DNA of 64,000 nt from contig NZ_BSPP01000004.1 of assembly GCF_030161095.1 (NCBI RefSeq), forward strand, positions 248,001-312,000. The letters run 5' to 3'. Shown here piece by piece: positions 8,950 through 18,253 of the stretch (positions are counted from its first letter, which is position 1; each line of letters opens with the position of its first letter). The stretch comes from Cypionkella aquatica. Its GTDB lineage: Bacteria; Pseudomonadota; Alphaproteobacteria; Rhodobacterales; Rhodobacteraceae. The notes beneath the pieces are model-generated. The model searched no databases. It was not told the DNA's origin and saw only the letters and a list, made by a program, of their open reading frames with translations. The position numbers were made by a program, and so were the translations under genes.

Positions 8950-10197
8950 TCAAGCGGGCTGGGCCAGAAGCGGTTTCTCGCGGATGGGCAGATGCACGAT
9001 GGCCGAGAACGCGCCCACGCCCACGCCGATCCACCACACGAGGCTGTAATCGCCCGTCATGTCGTAGAACTTGCCGCCGAGCCAGACGCCCAGAAAGCTG
9101 CCAAGCTGGTGCGAGAAGAACACCACTCCATACAAAGTGCCCATGTAGCGCAGGCCGTAGATATGGGCGACAAGGCCAGAGGTCAGCGGCACGGTCGCCA
9201 GCCACAGGCTGCCCATCACCAGCGAGAAGATCAGCACAGATGCAGGCGTCATCGGCAGCAGGATGAACAAGGCTGAGGCCACGGTGCGGGCGACGTAGAT
9301 GCCCGACAGCAGGTATTTCTTGGTGTAGCGTTTGCCAAGCCAGCCGGACATGATGCTGCCTGCGATGTTGGCAAGGCCAATCACCGAGATAGCGATTGCG
9401 CCCAGGATTGAGGTGGTGGTGATGCCGATATCCGCCAGCAAGCCCGAGGGGTCAATCGCGCCACATTTCTCGGTGATGAAGGCGGGGAAGTGGGCGGTGA
9501 TGAAGCCAAGCTGATAGCCGCAGGAAAAGAAGCCGACGAAGATCATGGTGAAGGACGGGTCTTTGAAGGCGCGTTTCAGCACTGTGCCCAGCGACTCGTC
9601 CAGCTCGGCCTTGGTGGCGACGGTGGGCGAGCGCAGGAAGGGCAGCGCGAACAAAGCGCACAGGATCACCACGGCGAATATGATGAACACCACTTGCCAG
9701 TGATAGTAGTTCAGCAGGATTTGTGCGGCGGGGGCGCCAAAGACTTGGCCCGCAGACCCTGCAGCGGTGGCGATCCCCAACGCGAGCGAGCGGTTTTCCG
9801 GTTTGGCGGCGCGGCCCACGATGGCAAGGATGACGCCAAAGCCGGTACCTGCGATGCCGAAACCGACCAGAATTTCCAAGAATTGCATCTGGCCGGGGGT
9901 CACAGCAAAGCTGGAAAGCACCAGCCCCAACGCATAGAGGATCGCGCCTGCGATGATGGCGCGGCGGTCGCCGAAGCGTTCGGCAATCGCGCCAAAGATC
10001 GGCTGACCAACGCCCCAAGCCAGGTTCTGAATGGCAATAGCCATGGAAAACTCGGCCCGTGGCCAGTTGAACTCGGCTGCAATCGGGATCTGGAACACCC
10101 CGAAACTGGCGCGGATGGCAAAGCCAAGCATCAGGATCACGCAGCCGGAAATCAGAACGGGGGTGAAAATGCCGGATTTCGGCGGGGTTTGGATCAT
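8950..10197 (-). CDS. MFS transporter (oxalate/formate or monocarboxylate type)
   Basis: A 415-residue inner-membrane carrier with about twelve hydrophobic segments. The loop after segment 2 reads GQPIFGAIAERFGDRR, a normal MFS signature, and the first segments (LGFAIRASFGVFQIPIAAEFNWPRAEFSMA) resemble the oxalate:formate antiporter / monocarboxylate subgroup. The substrate is not known. AGGAGCC precedes the ATG. It is the first gene of the two-gene MFS operon and is divergent from the alpha-glucosidase gene, with 145 bases between them. Confidence 0.85.
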   Translation of the reverse strand: MIQTPPKSGIFTPVLISGCVILMLGFAIRASFGVFQIPIAAEFNWPRAEFSMAIAIQNLAWGVGQPIFGAIAERFGDRRAIIAGAILYALGLVLSSFAVTPGQMQFLEILVGFGIAGTGFGVILAIVGRAAKPENRSLALGIATAAGSAGQVFGAPAAQILLNYYHWQVVFIIFAVVILCALFALPFLRSPTVATKAELDESLGTVLKRAFKDPSFTMIFVGFFSCGYQLGFITAHFPAFITEKCGAIDPSGLLADIGITTTSILGAIAISVIGLANIAGSIMSGWLGKRYTKKYLLSGIYVARTVASALFILLPMTPASVLIFSLVMGSLWLATVPLTSGLVAHIYGLRYMGTLYGVVFFSHQLGSFLGVWLGGKFYDMTGDYSLVWWIGVGVGAFSAIVHLPIREKPLLAQPA

Positions 10198-10342
10198 GGC
10201 AAGGCTCCTGCTTGGGCGTCACGGTTAGCCGATGGGCAAGCCGCGTCAACGGAAGAATTGTGCGGACACAAGGGCGGGGCGGATTGTGCAGCGTGTTCAA
10301 AGCGGTTTAGGCTTGGGCAACACAGATATTCGGAGGCGGGGT

Positions 10343-11947
10343 ATGGCGGAATGGTGGCGCGGTTCGGTGACCTATCAGGTCTATCCGCGGTCGTTTCAGG
10401 ATGACAACGGCGACGGGGTTGGCGATCTGAAGGGCATCACGCGGCGGCTGGATCATATCGCGGATCTGGGCTGCGATGCGGTGTGGCTGTCGCCGTTTTT
10501 CACCTCGCCCATGTTGGATATGGGCTATGATGTGTCCGATTATACCGACGTTGACCCGGTGTTTGGCACATTGGCCGATTTCGATGCGCTGGTTGCGCGG
10601 GCGCATGATCTGGGTCTGAAGGTGATCATTGATCAGGTGCTGAACCATTCATCCGACAAGCACACCTTCTTTGCCGAAAGTCGCAAAAGCCGCGATAACG
10701 ACAAATCTGATTGGTATATCTGGGTTGATCCCAAGCCCGATGGCACGCCGCCCTGCAACTGGCTGTCGGTGTTCGGTGGCCCGGCATTCACTTGGGATGC
10801 GCGGCGCAAGCAGTATTACATGCACAGCTTTCTGTCGCAGCAGCCGGACTTCAACTACCGCAATCCGGCGGTGGTGGATTACATGGAATCTGTGCTGCGG
10901 TTCTGGTTGGATCGCGGGGTGGATGGCTTCCGGTTTGATACGGTGAATTATTTCTACAAAGATGCGTTGTTCCGCAATGATGCCGCCGATTTCCGGGTGA
11001 AAACCAAGCCCGATGGCAACCCGTATGAGATGCAATATCATTTGTTCTCAAAGGGGCAGCCTGAAAATCTGGGCTGGATGGAGCGTATCCGGCGCGTGAT
11101 GGATGAATATACCGACCGCGCGACTGTGGGCGAAATGGGCGAGGCGCATCATGCCATTCGGATGATGGGCGAATACACCGCCCCCGGTCGGCTGCATCAA
11201 TGCTATTCGTTCGAGATGATGGGCTACGATTATTCCGCCGCGTTCTTTCGCGGCAAGATCGAGGAATTCTTCGCCGGCGCGCCGAATGGCTGGCCGATGT
11301 GGGCGTTTTCCAACCATGATGTGGTGCGGCAGGCGTCGCGGTGGGCCAAGCATGGGGTGTCGCAAGATGCGTTGGCGCGGCAAGCGGGGGCGCTGTTGCT
11401 ATCATTCCAAGGCTCTATCTGCTTGTGGCAGGGCGAAGAGCTGGGACAGACCGATACCGTCTTGGGGTTTGAGGAATTGACCGATCCTCAGGGGATCAAT
11501 TTCTGGCCAGAGCCTGTGGGGCGCGACAACACCCGGACGCCGATGGTGTGGGATGCGTCTGAAAACGCTGGATTTTCGGCGGGCAAGCCGTGGCTTCCAG
11601 TGAAAGCGCCGCAATTGGCGCGGAACGTGGCATCTCAGGCAGGGGTCGCGGGGTCGGTGCTGGAGACCTATCGCGCCATGTTGCAGTATCGGCGCGGGTC
11701 AGAGGCGTTGACGGCAGGGGCGACGGTGTTCTTCCGTGTGCCCGAGCCGATCTTGGCGTTTACCCGCGGCGATGCGTTGCTGTGCGTGTTCAACCTGTCA
11801 CCTACCGAGGTTTCTGTGGCGGTTGAAGGGGTTGCGGGGCTGGAAGGGCCGTCTCAGAGTGCGGCTCTGGATGGCGCGCAACTGGTACTGGGGCCGAATG
11901 GGTTTGCGTTTTTGCCGGTGGCCGGGCGGGTATCGGTGCGGGCCTGA
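10343..11947 (+). CDS. GH13 alpha-glucosidase
   Basis: A 534-residue cytoplasmic glycoside hydrolase of family 13, oligo-1,6/alpha-1,4-glucosidase type (like AglA of Rhizobiales and Rhodobacterales), which frees glucose from short alpha-glucosides such as sucrose, maltose or trehalose. The barrel residues are present: nucleophile D199 (GFRFDTVN), acid/base E264 (VGEMGEAHH) and the transition-state aspartate D326 (FSNHDVVR). The ATG at 10343 has GGAGG seven bases upstream, so longer in-frame starts are rejected. In related bacteria aglA sits beside an ABC transporter (aglEFGK). No such genes are here; the neighbour is an MFS pair. Confidence 0.9.
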   Translation: MAEWWRGSVTYQVYPRSFQDDNGDGVGDLKGITRRLDHIADLGCDAVWLSPFFTSPMLDMGYDVSDYTDVDPVFGTLADFDALVARAHDLGLKVIIDQVLNHSSDKHTFFAESRKSRDNDKSDWYIWVDPKPDGTPPCNWLSVFGGPAFTWDARRKQYYMHSFLSQQPDFNYRNPAVVDYMESVLRFWLDRGVDGFRFDTVNYFYKDALFRNDAADFRVKTKPDGNPYEMQYHLFSKGQPENLGWMERIRRVMDEYTDRATVGEMGEAHHAIRMMGEYTAPGRLHQCYSFEMMGYDYSAAFFRGKIEEFFAGAPNGWPMWAFSNHDVVRQASRWAKHGVSQDALARQAGALLLSFQGSICLWQGEELGQTDTVLGFEELTDPQGINFWPEPVGRDNTRTPMVWDASENAGFSAGKPWLPVKAPQLARNVASQAGVAGSVLETYRAMLQYRRGSEALTAGATVFFRVPEPILAFTRGDALLCVFNLSPTEVSVAVEGVAGLEGPSQSAALDGAQLVLGPNGFAFLPVAGRVSVRA

Positions 11948-11958
11948 GGATTTTTCAG

Positions 11959-12030
11959 CACGGCGCCCCGGACTTGATCCGGGGCCTCTGATCACAGCAT
12001 GAGGTCCCGGATCAAACCCGGGGCGCCGTG
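11959..12030. repeat. REP-like 72-base palindrome between converging genes
   Basis: Two 30-base arms, 11959-11988 and 12001-12030, are inverted copies of each other with about four mismatches; each begins CACGGCGCCCCGG when read inward. The loop is 12 bases. It fills almost the whole space between the alpha-glucosidase stop and the end of the lactonase gene. It resembles the repetitive extragenic palindromes common in Rhodobacterales genomes and could act as a two-way transcription stop. Only one copy was found in this window. Confidence 0.7.
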
Positions 12031-12038
12031 GTTCTTGC

Positions 12039-12899
12039 TTAGGGTTCGCCCAATATAACCTGATGTTCACGTTGCCCTTTTGCGACCCCTTCGATCACAA
12101 AGGTCGCACCGGACAGCGGGGCGATTTGCAGCGCGGCGGCATCAAGGTTCTTGCGCGCAGATGTGACGATCATTGCTGACAGCTGCGGGCCCGCGAAGGC
12201 CGGGCAGGTGGTTTGCGGCGCATCGACGGCAACGGCGCGCAGGAAGCGGCCTTGCGGATCATAGGCGGCAACGCGCGACGCACCCCATTGTGCAAGCCAC
12301 ATCACACCATCGGCATCGATCACCGCGCCATCGGGGTAAAGCCCCTCGGCGGTCAGATCCAGAAACACTTCGGGCGTGGCATTGGGCCAGCCTTCGGCAT
12401 CCAGCGCCACTTTCATCACCTTTTGCGTGACAGTATCGGTGAAATGCGCAAACGCCCCGGCGGGGGGGAAGCAGATCGCGTTCGGGATGGATATGTCGCT
12501 GTAAAGCTTGCGCAATTCACCCTTGTAAAAGCGGTAGATTGCGCCTGCGCCGATGGCTTCATCTTTCGCCATCGTGCCGATCCAGAAGCCACCAAGCGGG
12601 TCGGCGCGGCCATCGTTGGGGCGGTTCTTTGGCTTGTCTTGTTCCAGCAGGCAAAGCGGTTCGACCTCTTCGGTTTCAAGGTCGAACAGGAAGAGATCGC
12701 GCTCTCCGGCGATCAGCAGCACATCGTCACTGACCCAGCCCGCGGCGGAAACGATCTCGGGGAAGCGCCATTCGCGGGGGCCGTCGCGGTCTTGCGACAG
12801 CAGTTTCTGGTTGTTGATGTCAAACCAGAACATTTGCTGACGCGCGGGATGCCAGAGCGGGCCTTCGCCCAGATCACACAGGCGGGGATCGAAGATCAT
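12039..12899 (-). CDS. SMP-30/gluconolactonase family sugar lactonase
   Basis: A 286-residue six-bladed beta-propeller lactonase. It hydrolyses a sugar acid lactone (here probably galactono- or arabinonolactone) to the free acid with a bound divalent metal. Family motifs: GEGPLWH at residues 11-17 with a metal glutamate, [19 protein letters not shown] in the middle with the metal asparagine, and a late aspartate in [11 protein letters not shown]. Its start overlaps the dgoA stop by 4 bases (ATGA), so it is the third gene of the operon dgoK-dgoA-lactonase. This context points to the galactonate branch. No signal peptide is seen. Confidence 0.9.
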   Translation of the reverse strand: MIFDPRLCDLGEGPLWHPARQQMFWFDINNQKLLSQDRDGPREWRFPEIVSAAGWVSDDVLLIAGERDLFLFDLETEEVEPLCLLEQDKPKNRPNDGRADPLGGFWIGTMAKDEAIGAGAIYRFYKGELRKLYSDISIPNAICFPPAGAFAHFTDTVTQKVMKVALDAEGWPNATPEVFLDLTAEGLYPDGAVIDADGVMWLAQWGASRVAAYDPQGRFLRAVAVDAPQTTCPAFAGPQLSAMIVTSARKNLDAAALQIAPLSGATFVIEGVAKGQREHQVILGEP

Positions 12900-13501
12900 G
12901 CGCGGGCCTCGTCATAAGCGGTGACAATGGTGCGGGCTTTGGCGGTGACTTCGGCGACCGACAGACCGGGGGTGTAGAGTGCGGTGCCGATGCCAAAACC
13001 GTCGGCACCCGCCTTGATCCACTCGCCAAAGTTTGACGCGCCAGCGCCGCCGACCGCATAGACTTGCGTGGCTTTCGGCAGCACGGCGCGGATGGCTTTC
13101 AAACCGTCTGGGCCGATCAGATTGGCGGGGAAGATCTTGAGCCCGTCTGCCCCGGCGGCGAGGGCGGCGAAACATTCGGTGGGGGTCATCACGCCGGGCC
13201 AGCTGGCCATGCCTGCGGCCTTGGTGGCGCGGATGACCTCCGGGTTACAATTGGGCGAGACGATCAGCTTGCCGCCAGCAGCGGCTACGGCGGCCACATC
13301 TGCGGTCGTAAGCACCGTGCCTGCGCCGATTTCTGCCTGCGCGCCAAATGCCTTGGCCATTGCCGCGATCGAGTCGAAGGGTTGTGGCGAGTTCAGCGGC
13401 ACTTCGATCCGGGTGATGCCTGCGGCGATCAAAGCCTCGGCGACGGTTGTGGCCTCGGCGGGGGTGATGCCGCGCAGAATGGCGATCAAAGGGCGTGTCA
13501 T
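12896..13501 (-). CDS. dgoA: 2-dehydro-3-deoxy-6-phosphogalactonate aldolase
   Basis: A 201-residue class I aldolase that splits 2-dehydro-3-deoxy-6-phosphogalactonate into pyruvate and glyceraldehyde 3-phosphate, the last step of the De Ley-Doudoroff route. The opening [13 protein letters not shown] and the segments IGAGTVL and [17 protein letters not shown] match E. coli DgoA closely. The Schiff-base lysine is K122 ([13 protein letters not shown]) and the general base E33 ([10 protein letters not shown]). It overlaps dgoK upstream and the lactonase downstream by 4 bases each, so translation is probably coupled. Confidence 0.95.
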   Translation of the reverse strand: MTRPLIAILRGITPAEATTVAEALIAAGITRIEVPLNSPQPFDSIAAMAKAFGAQAEIGAGTVLTTADVAAVAAAGGKLIVSPNCNPEVIRATKAAGMASWPGVMTPTECFAALAAGADGLKIFPANLIGPDGLKAIRAVLPKATQVYAVGGAGASNFGEWIKAGADGFGIGTALYTPGLSVAEVTAKARTIVTAYDEARA

Positions 13502-14400
13502 GGCATGGCTTTCTGCATAAGGCCGCGCGCTGCGGCAAGGCCTGCAAGGGTGCAGGCGGTGGCGTCCAGAGTTTCCGAGGCGGCACCCTGCGCTTGAAGG
13601 GCGTCGGCGTAGCGGGTTGAAAGCGCTGCAGCCCCGATCAGGGCGATGCGCTGACCCAGCCAGTAGGGTTTGGCGGCCGCAAGTTCCAGACCGATCAGCA
13701 GGCCCGACAACCGCGCGCGGGCGGCGGCGGGGGACAGTCCATGCAGCAGACCTTCGGCGCGCAGGGTGAACAGCCGGGCCGAGATCTTTTCTGGCCGCGC
13801 CATCGCATCCGCCAAGCCTTCGGCAAAGGCCGCATCATCTTCGCCCTCGCCGCCCATGCCATGCCGCAGAACTGAGTGTTGCGACAGCAGGGCGAACATC
13901 TCGCCAGTCATGAAGGTTTGAAACGAGACCACCTCGCCCGCCGACACATGCGCCCATTTGGAATGGGTGCCCGGCAGGCAGAACACGCCGTCAAAGTTCG
14001 ACAGCAGCGCCAGCGCTCCGGCGATCTGCGTTTCCTCACCGCGCATCACATCGGCAGGTTTGGATTGGCTGAGCCCCGGCGCGATCATCATGCGGAGACG
14101 CGGATCATCGGTTTGCACCGCCATCAGCGCCCCCGAAGCGACAGGCGCGCAGGGGGTTTGGCGATAGGGTGCCTCGCGCCAGCCTTGCCGCGCACCGACC
14201 ATGCCGCAGGCGATCACCGGGGTCTGCCCCGCACCCAGCCATGGCGCGATCAGCCGCAACAGGGCCGGTTCAAACTCGGCCTGCGTCAGCTTGCCCATAC
14301 CGTCGTCAGAGCTGCCCGAGGCCAGCACTCCATCCGGCCCCATCGCCCAAGCACGCAGGTTCGAGGTGCCCCAATCGACCGCAATCCAGTCCGAAATCAT
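13498..14400 (-). CDS. dgoK: 2-dehydro-3-deoxygalactonokinase
   Basis: A 300-residue sugar kinase that phosphorylates 2-dehydro-3-deoxygalactonate at C6 with ATP, giving the substrate of the adjacent aldolase. The N-terminal phosphate loop [15 protein letters not shown] and the motif [15 protein letters not shown] are typical of DgoK. The ATG at 14400 is taken as the start; a TTG directly before it (14403) is an alternative that adds one residue. First gene of the operon and divergent from the IclR gene with an 87-base gap. Galactonate dehydratase and galactose dehydrogenase are not in the window. Confidence 0.93.
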   Translation of the reverse strand: MISDWIAVDWGTSNLRAWAMGPDGVLASGSSDDGMGKLTQAEFEPALLRLIAPWLGAGQTPVIACGMVGARQGWREAPYRQTPCAPVASGALMAVQTDDPRLRMMIAPGLSQSKPADVMRGEETQIAGALALLSNFDGVFCLPGTHSKWAHVSAGEVVSFQTFMTGEMFALLSQHSVLRHGMGGEGEDDAAFAEGLADAMARPEKISARLFTLRAEGLLHGLSPAAARARLSGLLIGLELAAAKPYWLGQRIALIGAAALSTRYADALQAQGAASETLDATACTLAGLAAARGLMQKAMP

Positions 14401-14405
14401 CAAAT

Positions 14406-14423
14406 GGTTCCATTATTTGAAAC
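14406..14423. promoter_or_regulatory. Possible IclR-type operator
   Basis: The bases GGTTCCATTATTTGAAAC form an imperfect palindrome in the divergent dgoK/IclR gap, directly before the dgoK start. IclR regulators often bind short palindromes of the GTTYCA...TGRAAC kind. A half-site-like TGGAA recurs at about 14438. Assignment is by context and shape only. Confidence 0.35.
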
Positions 14424-14487
14424 TAAGTCTTGCATAGTGGAAATCATGCACCTTACCATAGGTCCTGTCAATTCCACTGGAGAGCCG

Positions 14488-15264
14488 ATGCGCGACAATC
14501 AGCAAGACGGCACTGTGGGCAAGGCGCTGGACGTGCTGGAGATGGTTGCGGCACGGGCGCCGGTGCGGTTCAGCGATCTGATGGCGCAGGGTGGCTATCC
14601 CAAGGCGACGCTGTACCGGCTGCTGCAAACGCTGACGCATCAGGGCATGTTGGCCTATGACGAGGCGCGCGGCAGCTATAGTTTGGGGCTGCGGCTGGTG
14701 CGGCTGGCGCATGGAGCTTGGTCGCAAAGCGCGCTTGCACCCTTGGCGCGGCAGGTGTTGGACCGATTGGCACAAGCAACCGGCGAAACGGTGCATCTGG
14801 CGCAGATGGATCAGGGGCAGGTTCTGTATGTGGACAAGCGCAATGCGACGCGCCCGGTCGAGATGTTCTCGCAAGCGGGCAAGGTGGGGCCAGCCTATTG
14901 CACCGGTGTCGGCAAAGCGATGCTGGCGTTCATGAAGGATGCGGCGCTGACAGAGGCGCTGGCGCGACAGTCGTTCCACCGATTTACAGCGCACACGCTG
15001 GACGCCTCTGCGCTGCGGGCGGAACTGGAGACGATCCGACAGCGCGGCTATGCCTTTGACCGCGAAGAGCATGAGGCTGGCATCATCTGTGTGGCGGTGC
15101 CGATTCTGACGGGGCTGGGCCGGATGATCGGGGCTTTGTCGGTCACATCAAGCACGGCGCGCAGCAGTTTGCCGGGGTTAGAGGCGCAGGTGCCAGCATT
15201 GCAACAAGCCGCCAGCGACATTGGGGCCGAAGCCGAAAGCTGGCGGTTTCCCGAAAGCAGCTAG
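14488..15264 (+). CDS. IclR family transcriptional regulator
   Basis: A 258-residue regulator. Residues about 8-65 form the IclR winged helix-turn-helix (VGKALDVLEMVAARAPVRFSDLMAQGGYPKATLYRLLQTL), and about 80-250 the effector domain, with the family segment GPAYCTGVGKAMLAF and FDREEHEAGIICVAVPI. The ATG at 14488 has GGAGAG just upstream and gives the usual family length; an ATG at 14446 in the same frame is less likely. It is divergent from dgoK and most likely controls the dgo operon in response to a galactonate-derived sugar acid. It converges with trhO, overlapping by 4 bases. Confidence 0.92.
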   Translation: MRDNQQDGTVGKALDVLEMVAARAPVRFSDLMAQGGYPKATLYRLLQTLTHQGMLAYDEARGSYSLGLRLVRLAHGAWSQSALAPLARQVLDRLAQATGETVHLAQMDQGQVLYVDKRNATRPVEMFSQAGKVGPAYCTGVGKAMLAFMKDAALTEALARQSFHRFTAHTLDASALRAELETIRQRGYAFDREEHEAGIICVAVPILTGLGRMIGALSVTSSTARSSLPGLEAQVPALQQAASDIGAEAESWRFPESS

Positions 15265-16163
15265 TCTGAAAAATGTGCCTCGCCACGGGCTGCGGCCAAA
15301 TCAAGCTGGCGCTGGCGCTCGCGGAAGCGGTCGCGGTCGGCGTCGGTATATTCCGCAACACAGTGGTGGCAGCACGCGCCACGTTCATATTCCGGGCGCT
15401 GCTTGTCTGCAGCACTGATCGGGCGGCGGCAGGCATGGCAGCTGTCGTAATCACCCGGCACCAAGCCGTGACCAACCGAAACCCGGCCATCAAACACGTA
15501 ACATTCGCCATTCCAAGCCGAGGCTTCGGCCGGGACTTCCTCGAGATATTTCAGGATGCCACCCTTGAGGTGATAGACCTCATTCACCCCCTGCCCCAGA
15601 AGGTAATTCGTTGATTTTTCACACCGAATACCGCCTGTGCAGAACATCGCGATGCGCTTGCCCTGATATGCGTCTTTGTGGGTCTGCCACCATGCAGGGA
15701 AATCGCGGAAGGTGCGAATGTCGGGATCAACCGCGCCCTGAAAGCTGCCGATGCCGACCTCGTAATCATTGCGGGTGTCGATCAGCACGACATCAGGATC
15801 AGCGATCAGGGCGTTCCAATCCTGCGGTGCGACGTAAGAGCCCACGCGCGCCACCGGGTCGATGTCGGGCTGACCCATCGTGACGATTTCCCGCTTTAGT
15901 TTGATCTTCAAGCGGCGAAATGGCATCTTGGCGGCATAGCTTTGCTTATGCTCTAGCCCCGCGCAGCCGGGCAGCGCGCGCAGATGTGCCAGAACGGCGG
16001 CGATACTGGCATCAGGGCCTGCAATCGTGCCGTTGATGCCTTCGGCGGCAAGCAACAGCGAGCCTTTCACGCCTTGGCTTTCGCAAAGCTTTACCAGCGG
16101 CCCGCGCAGGGCTGCGGGGTCGGGAAAGCGGGTGAAGTGATAAAGCGCGGCTACGGTCAGCAT
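15261..16163 (-). CDS. trhO: tRNA uridine(34) hydroxylase (rhodanese-fold TrhO/YceA)
   Basis: A 300-residue cytoplasmic protein that makes 5-hydroxyuridine at the tRNA wobble position with O2, the first step toward cmo5U/mcmo5U. The N-terminal domain reads ALYHFTRFPDP and SLLLAAEGINGTIAGP; the rhodanese domain has IDTRNDYEVGIGSFQGA and the active cysteine loop MFCTGGIRCEKSTNYLL. The C-terminal part carries a zinc-finger-like cysteine set (CHACRRPIS, GACCHHC) as in the longer TrhO proteins. Length is normal. It stands as a single gene, convergent with the IclR gene and divergent from pncA. Confidence 0.93.
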   Translation of the reverse strand: MLTVAALYHFTRFPDPAALRGPLVKLCESQGVKGSLLLAAEGINGTIAGPDASIAAVLAHLRALPGCAGLEHKQSYAAKMPFRRLKIKLKREIVTMGQPDIDPVARVGSYVAPQDWNALIADPDVVLIDTRNDYEVGIGSFQGAVDPDIRTFRDFPAWWQTHKDAYQGKRIAMFCTGGIRCEKSTNYLLGQGVNEVYHLKGGILKYLEEVPAEASAWNGECYVFDGRVSVGHGLVPGDYDSCHACRRPISAADKQRPEYERGACCHHCVAEYTDADRDRFRERQRQLDLAAARGEAHFSD

Positions 16164-16265
16164 GGCCGCGATTTACGCCTTGCAGCGGCGCAGGGCAAGT
16201 TTAGGTTTTGATTGACCGGGCATATGCTGCCGCATAGCCGACGGAAAACCGCACAGGAGACCGCC

Positions 16266-16874
16266 ATGCGCCGCAGCGATGAAGCTTTGATCGTGATCGA
16301 CATCCAGAATGACTTCTGCCCCGGTGGGGCTTTGGCGGTGACGGACGGCGCGGCGATCATTCCACAGGTCAATGCGTTGATGGATGAGTTCGCTTGCGTG
16401 GTGCTGACGCAGGATTGGCACCCGGCCGACCATACGTCGTTCGCCGCAAATCATCCGGGGGCCGAGGCGTTTTCGGTGATAGAAATGCCCTATGGCCCGC
16501 AGGTTCTGTGGCCCGTGCATTGCGTGCAAGGGGGCTCGGGGGCGGCGTTTCACAGCGATCTGCGCAGTGATCCGGCGCAGCTGGTGGTGCGCAAAGGCTT
16601 TCGCAGCGGCATCGACAGCTATTCGGCGTTTTTCGAGAATGACCACAGCACGCCAACCGGGCTGGAGGGCTATCTTCGGGCACGCGGGATCACTTCAGTG
16701 ACTTTGGTGGGATTGGCCTTGGATTTTTGCGTGGCCTATTCGGCGATAGATGCGGCGCGGCTGGGCTTTTCGGTGACACTGCTGGCAGGTGCCTGCCGCG
16801 CGATTGACCTGAACGGCACGCTTGCCGAGGCCAAGGCGAATTGTCTGGCTGCGGGGGTGAATTGGGTTGCCTGA
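16266..16874 (+). CDS. pncA: Nicotinamidase
   Basis: A 202-residue isochorismatase-fold amidase that converts nicotinamide to nicotinate for NAD salvage. The catalytic triad is visible: D12 (VIDIQNDF), K110 (VVRKGF) and C155 (GLALDFCV). The metal site residues are D50, H52 and H56 (DWHPADH). The start at 16266 has AGGAGA six bases upstream. An ATG at 16212 in the same frame adds an unrelated basic stretch and is rejected. The next gene is pncB on the same strand, 86 bases on, so the two form a nicotinamide salvage pair. Confidence 0.95.
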   Translation: MRRSDEALIVIDIQNDFCPGGALAVTDGAAIIPQVNALMDEFACVVLTQDWHPADHTSFAANHPGAEAFSVIEMPYGPQVLWPVHCVQGGSGAAFHSDLRSDPAQLVVRKGFRSGIDSYSAFFENDHSTPTGLEGYLRARGITSVTLVGLALDFCVAYSAIDAARLGFSVTLLAGACRAIDLNGTLAEAKANCLAAGVNWVA

Positions 16875-16960
16875 CCGCAGGGATGCCGAAATCTCGGCAG
16901 GGATCGTTTTGACGTTGCCTGCGTTCCTGTCGTAGACACTGTCGCAAAGGGAGGGCCACT

Positions 16961-18253
16961 ATGGTTGATATCGCCGCACGCGTCTGGAACCACAAGTGGA
17001 AGATCGACCCGATCGTTCGCTCTTTGATCGACACGGATTTTTACAAGCTGCTGATGTGTCAGTCTATTTTCCGTAACAGGCCGGATACGACCGTGACCTT
17101 CAGTTTGATCAACCGCTCTCATTCCGTGCGGCTGGCGGATCTGATCGACGAGGGTGAGCTGCGCGAGCAGTTGGATCATGTACGCTCGCTGAGCTTGACG
17201 CGGGGCGAAAGCACTTGGCTGCGCGGCAATACGTTTTACGGCAAAAGGCAAATGTTCCGGTCGGACTTCATGGAATGGTTCGAGGGCATGCGGCTGCCCG
17301 CCTATCATCTGGAAAAGCGCGATGGTCAGTATGAATTGACCTTTGAGGGCAGCTGGCCCGAGGTGATGCTGTGGGAAATCCCGGCGCTTTCGGTGCTGAT
17401 GGAGCTGCGCAGCCGTGCGGTGCTGCAAAAACAGGGGCGGTTTGAATTGCAGGTGCTTTATGCCCGCGCGATGACCAAGCTATGGGAAAAGATCGCCCTG
17501 TTGCGCGAGATTGACGGCCTGAAGATCGCCGACTTCGGCACAAGGCGCAGACATTCTTTCCTGTGGCAGGATTGGGCGGTGCAAGCCATGCAAGAGGGGC
17601 TGGAGGGCAAATTCACCGGCACCTCAAACTGTCTGATCGCGATGCGGCGCGAGATGGAGGCAATCGGCACCAACGCACATGAATTGCCGATGGTTTATGC
17701 GGCGCTGGCGAACTCGGATGCCGAACTGGCGCAGGCGCCTTATCAGGTTCTGGCCGATTGGCAGGAGGAACATGACGGCAATCTGCGCGTCATTTTGCCC
17801 GACACTTTTGGCACTGCAGGCTTTCTGAAAAATGCGCCGGATTGGCTGGCATCCTGGACAGGGATGCGGATTGACAGCGGTGATCCGGCGACGGCGGCAG
17901 AGCTGGCGATCCAATGGTGGAAGGAACGCGGCGAAGACCCAAAGCAAAAGCTGGTGATTTTCTCGGATGGTCTGGACGTCGAAAAGATCGTCGAATTGCA
18001 CAATCAGTTCCGGGGTCGGGTCAAGGTTTCATTCGGTTGGGGCACTATGCTGACCAATGATTTCAGAGGCTTGGCACCTGATGATGGGCTGGCTCCGTTC
18101 AGCGTGGTGTGCAAGGCGATTGCCGCCAATGGCCGCCCCACGGTCAAGCTGTCTGACAATCCAAGCAAGGCGATGGGCCCGGCGGATCAGATCGAGCGCT
18201 ACAAGCGGGTGTTCGGTGTCGGCGACCAAGTGGCGCAGCCGCTGGTGGTTTAG
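16961..18253 (+). CDS. pncB: Nicotinate phosphoribosyltransferase
   Basis: A 430-residue enzyme that joins nicotinate and PRPP, with ATP, into nicotinate mononucleotide. The N-terminus LIDTDFYKLLMCQSIF and the phosphorylated histidine H198 in FGTRRRHSFLWQ are hallmark segments, as are GTSNCLIA and the phosphate-binding part near KVSFGWGTMLTNDF. Length matches the family. AAGGGAGGG stands before the ATG. The short gap from pncA holds a possible TTGACG -35, so it may have its own promoter besides read-through. The last codon overlaps the convergent phosphotransferase gene by 4 bases. Confidence 0.96.
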   Translation: MVDIAARVWNHKWKIDPIVRSLIDTDFYKLLMCQSIFRNRPDTTVTFSLINRSHSVRLADLIDEGELREQLDHVRSLSLTRGESTWLRGNTFYGKRQMFRSDFMEWFEGMRLPAYHLEKRDGQYELTFEGSWPEVMLWEIPALSVLMELRSRAVLQKQGRFELQVLYARAMTKLWEKIALLREIDGLKIADFGTRRRHSFLWQDWAVQAMQEGLEGKFTGTSNCLIAMRREMEAIGTNAHELPMVYAALANSDAELAQAPYQVLADWQEEHDGNLRVILPDTFGTAGFLKNAPDWLASWTGMRIDSGDPATAAELAIQWWKERGEDPKQKLVIFSDGLDVEKIVELHNQFRGRVKVSFGWGTMLTNDFRGLAPDDGLAPFSVVCKAIAANGRPTVKLSDNPSKAMGPADQIERYKRVFGVGDQVAQPLVV

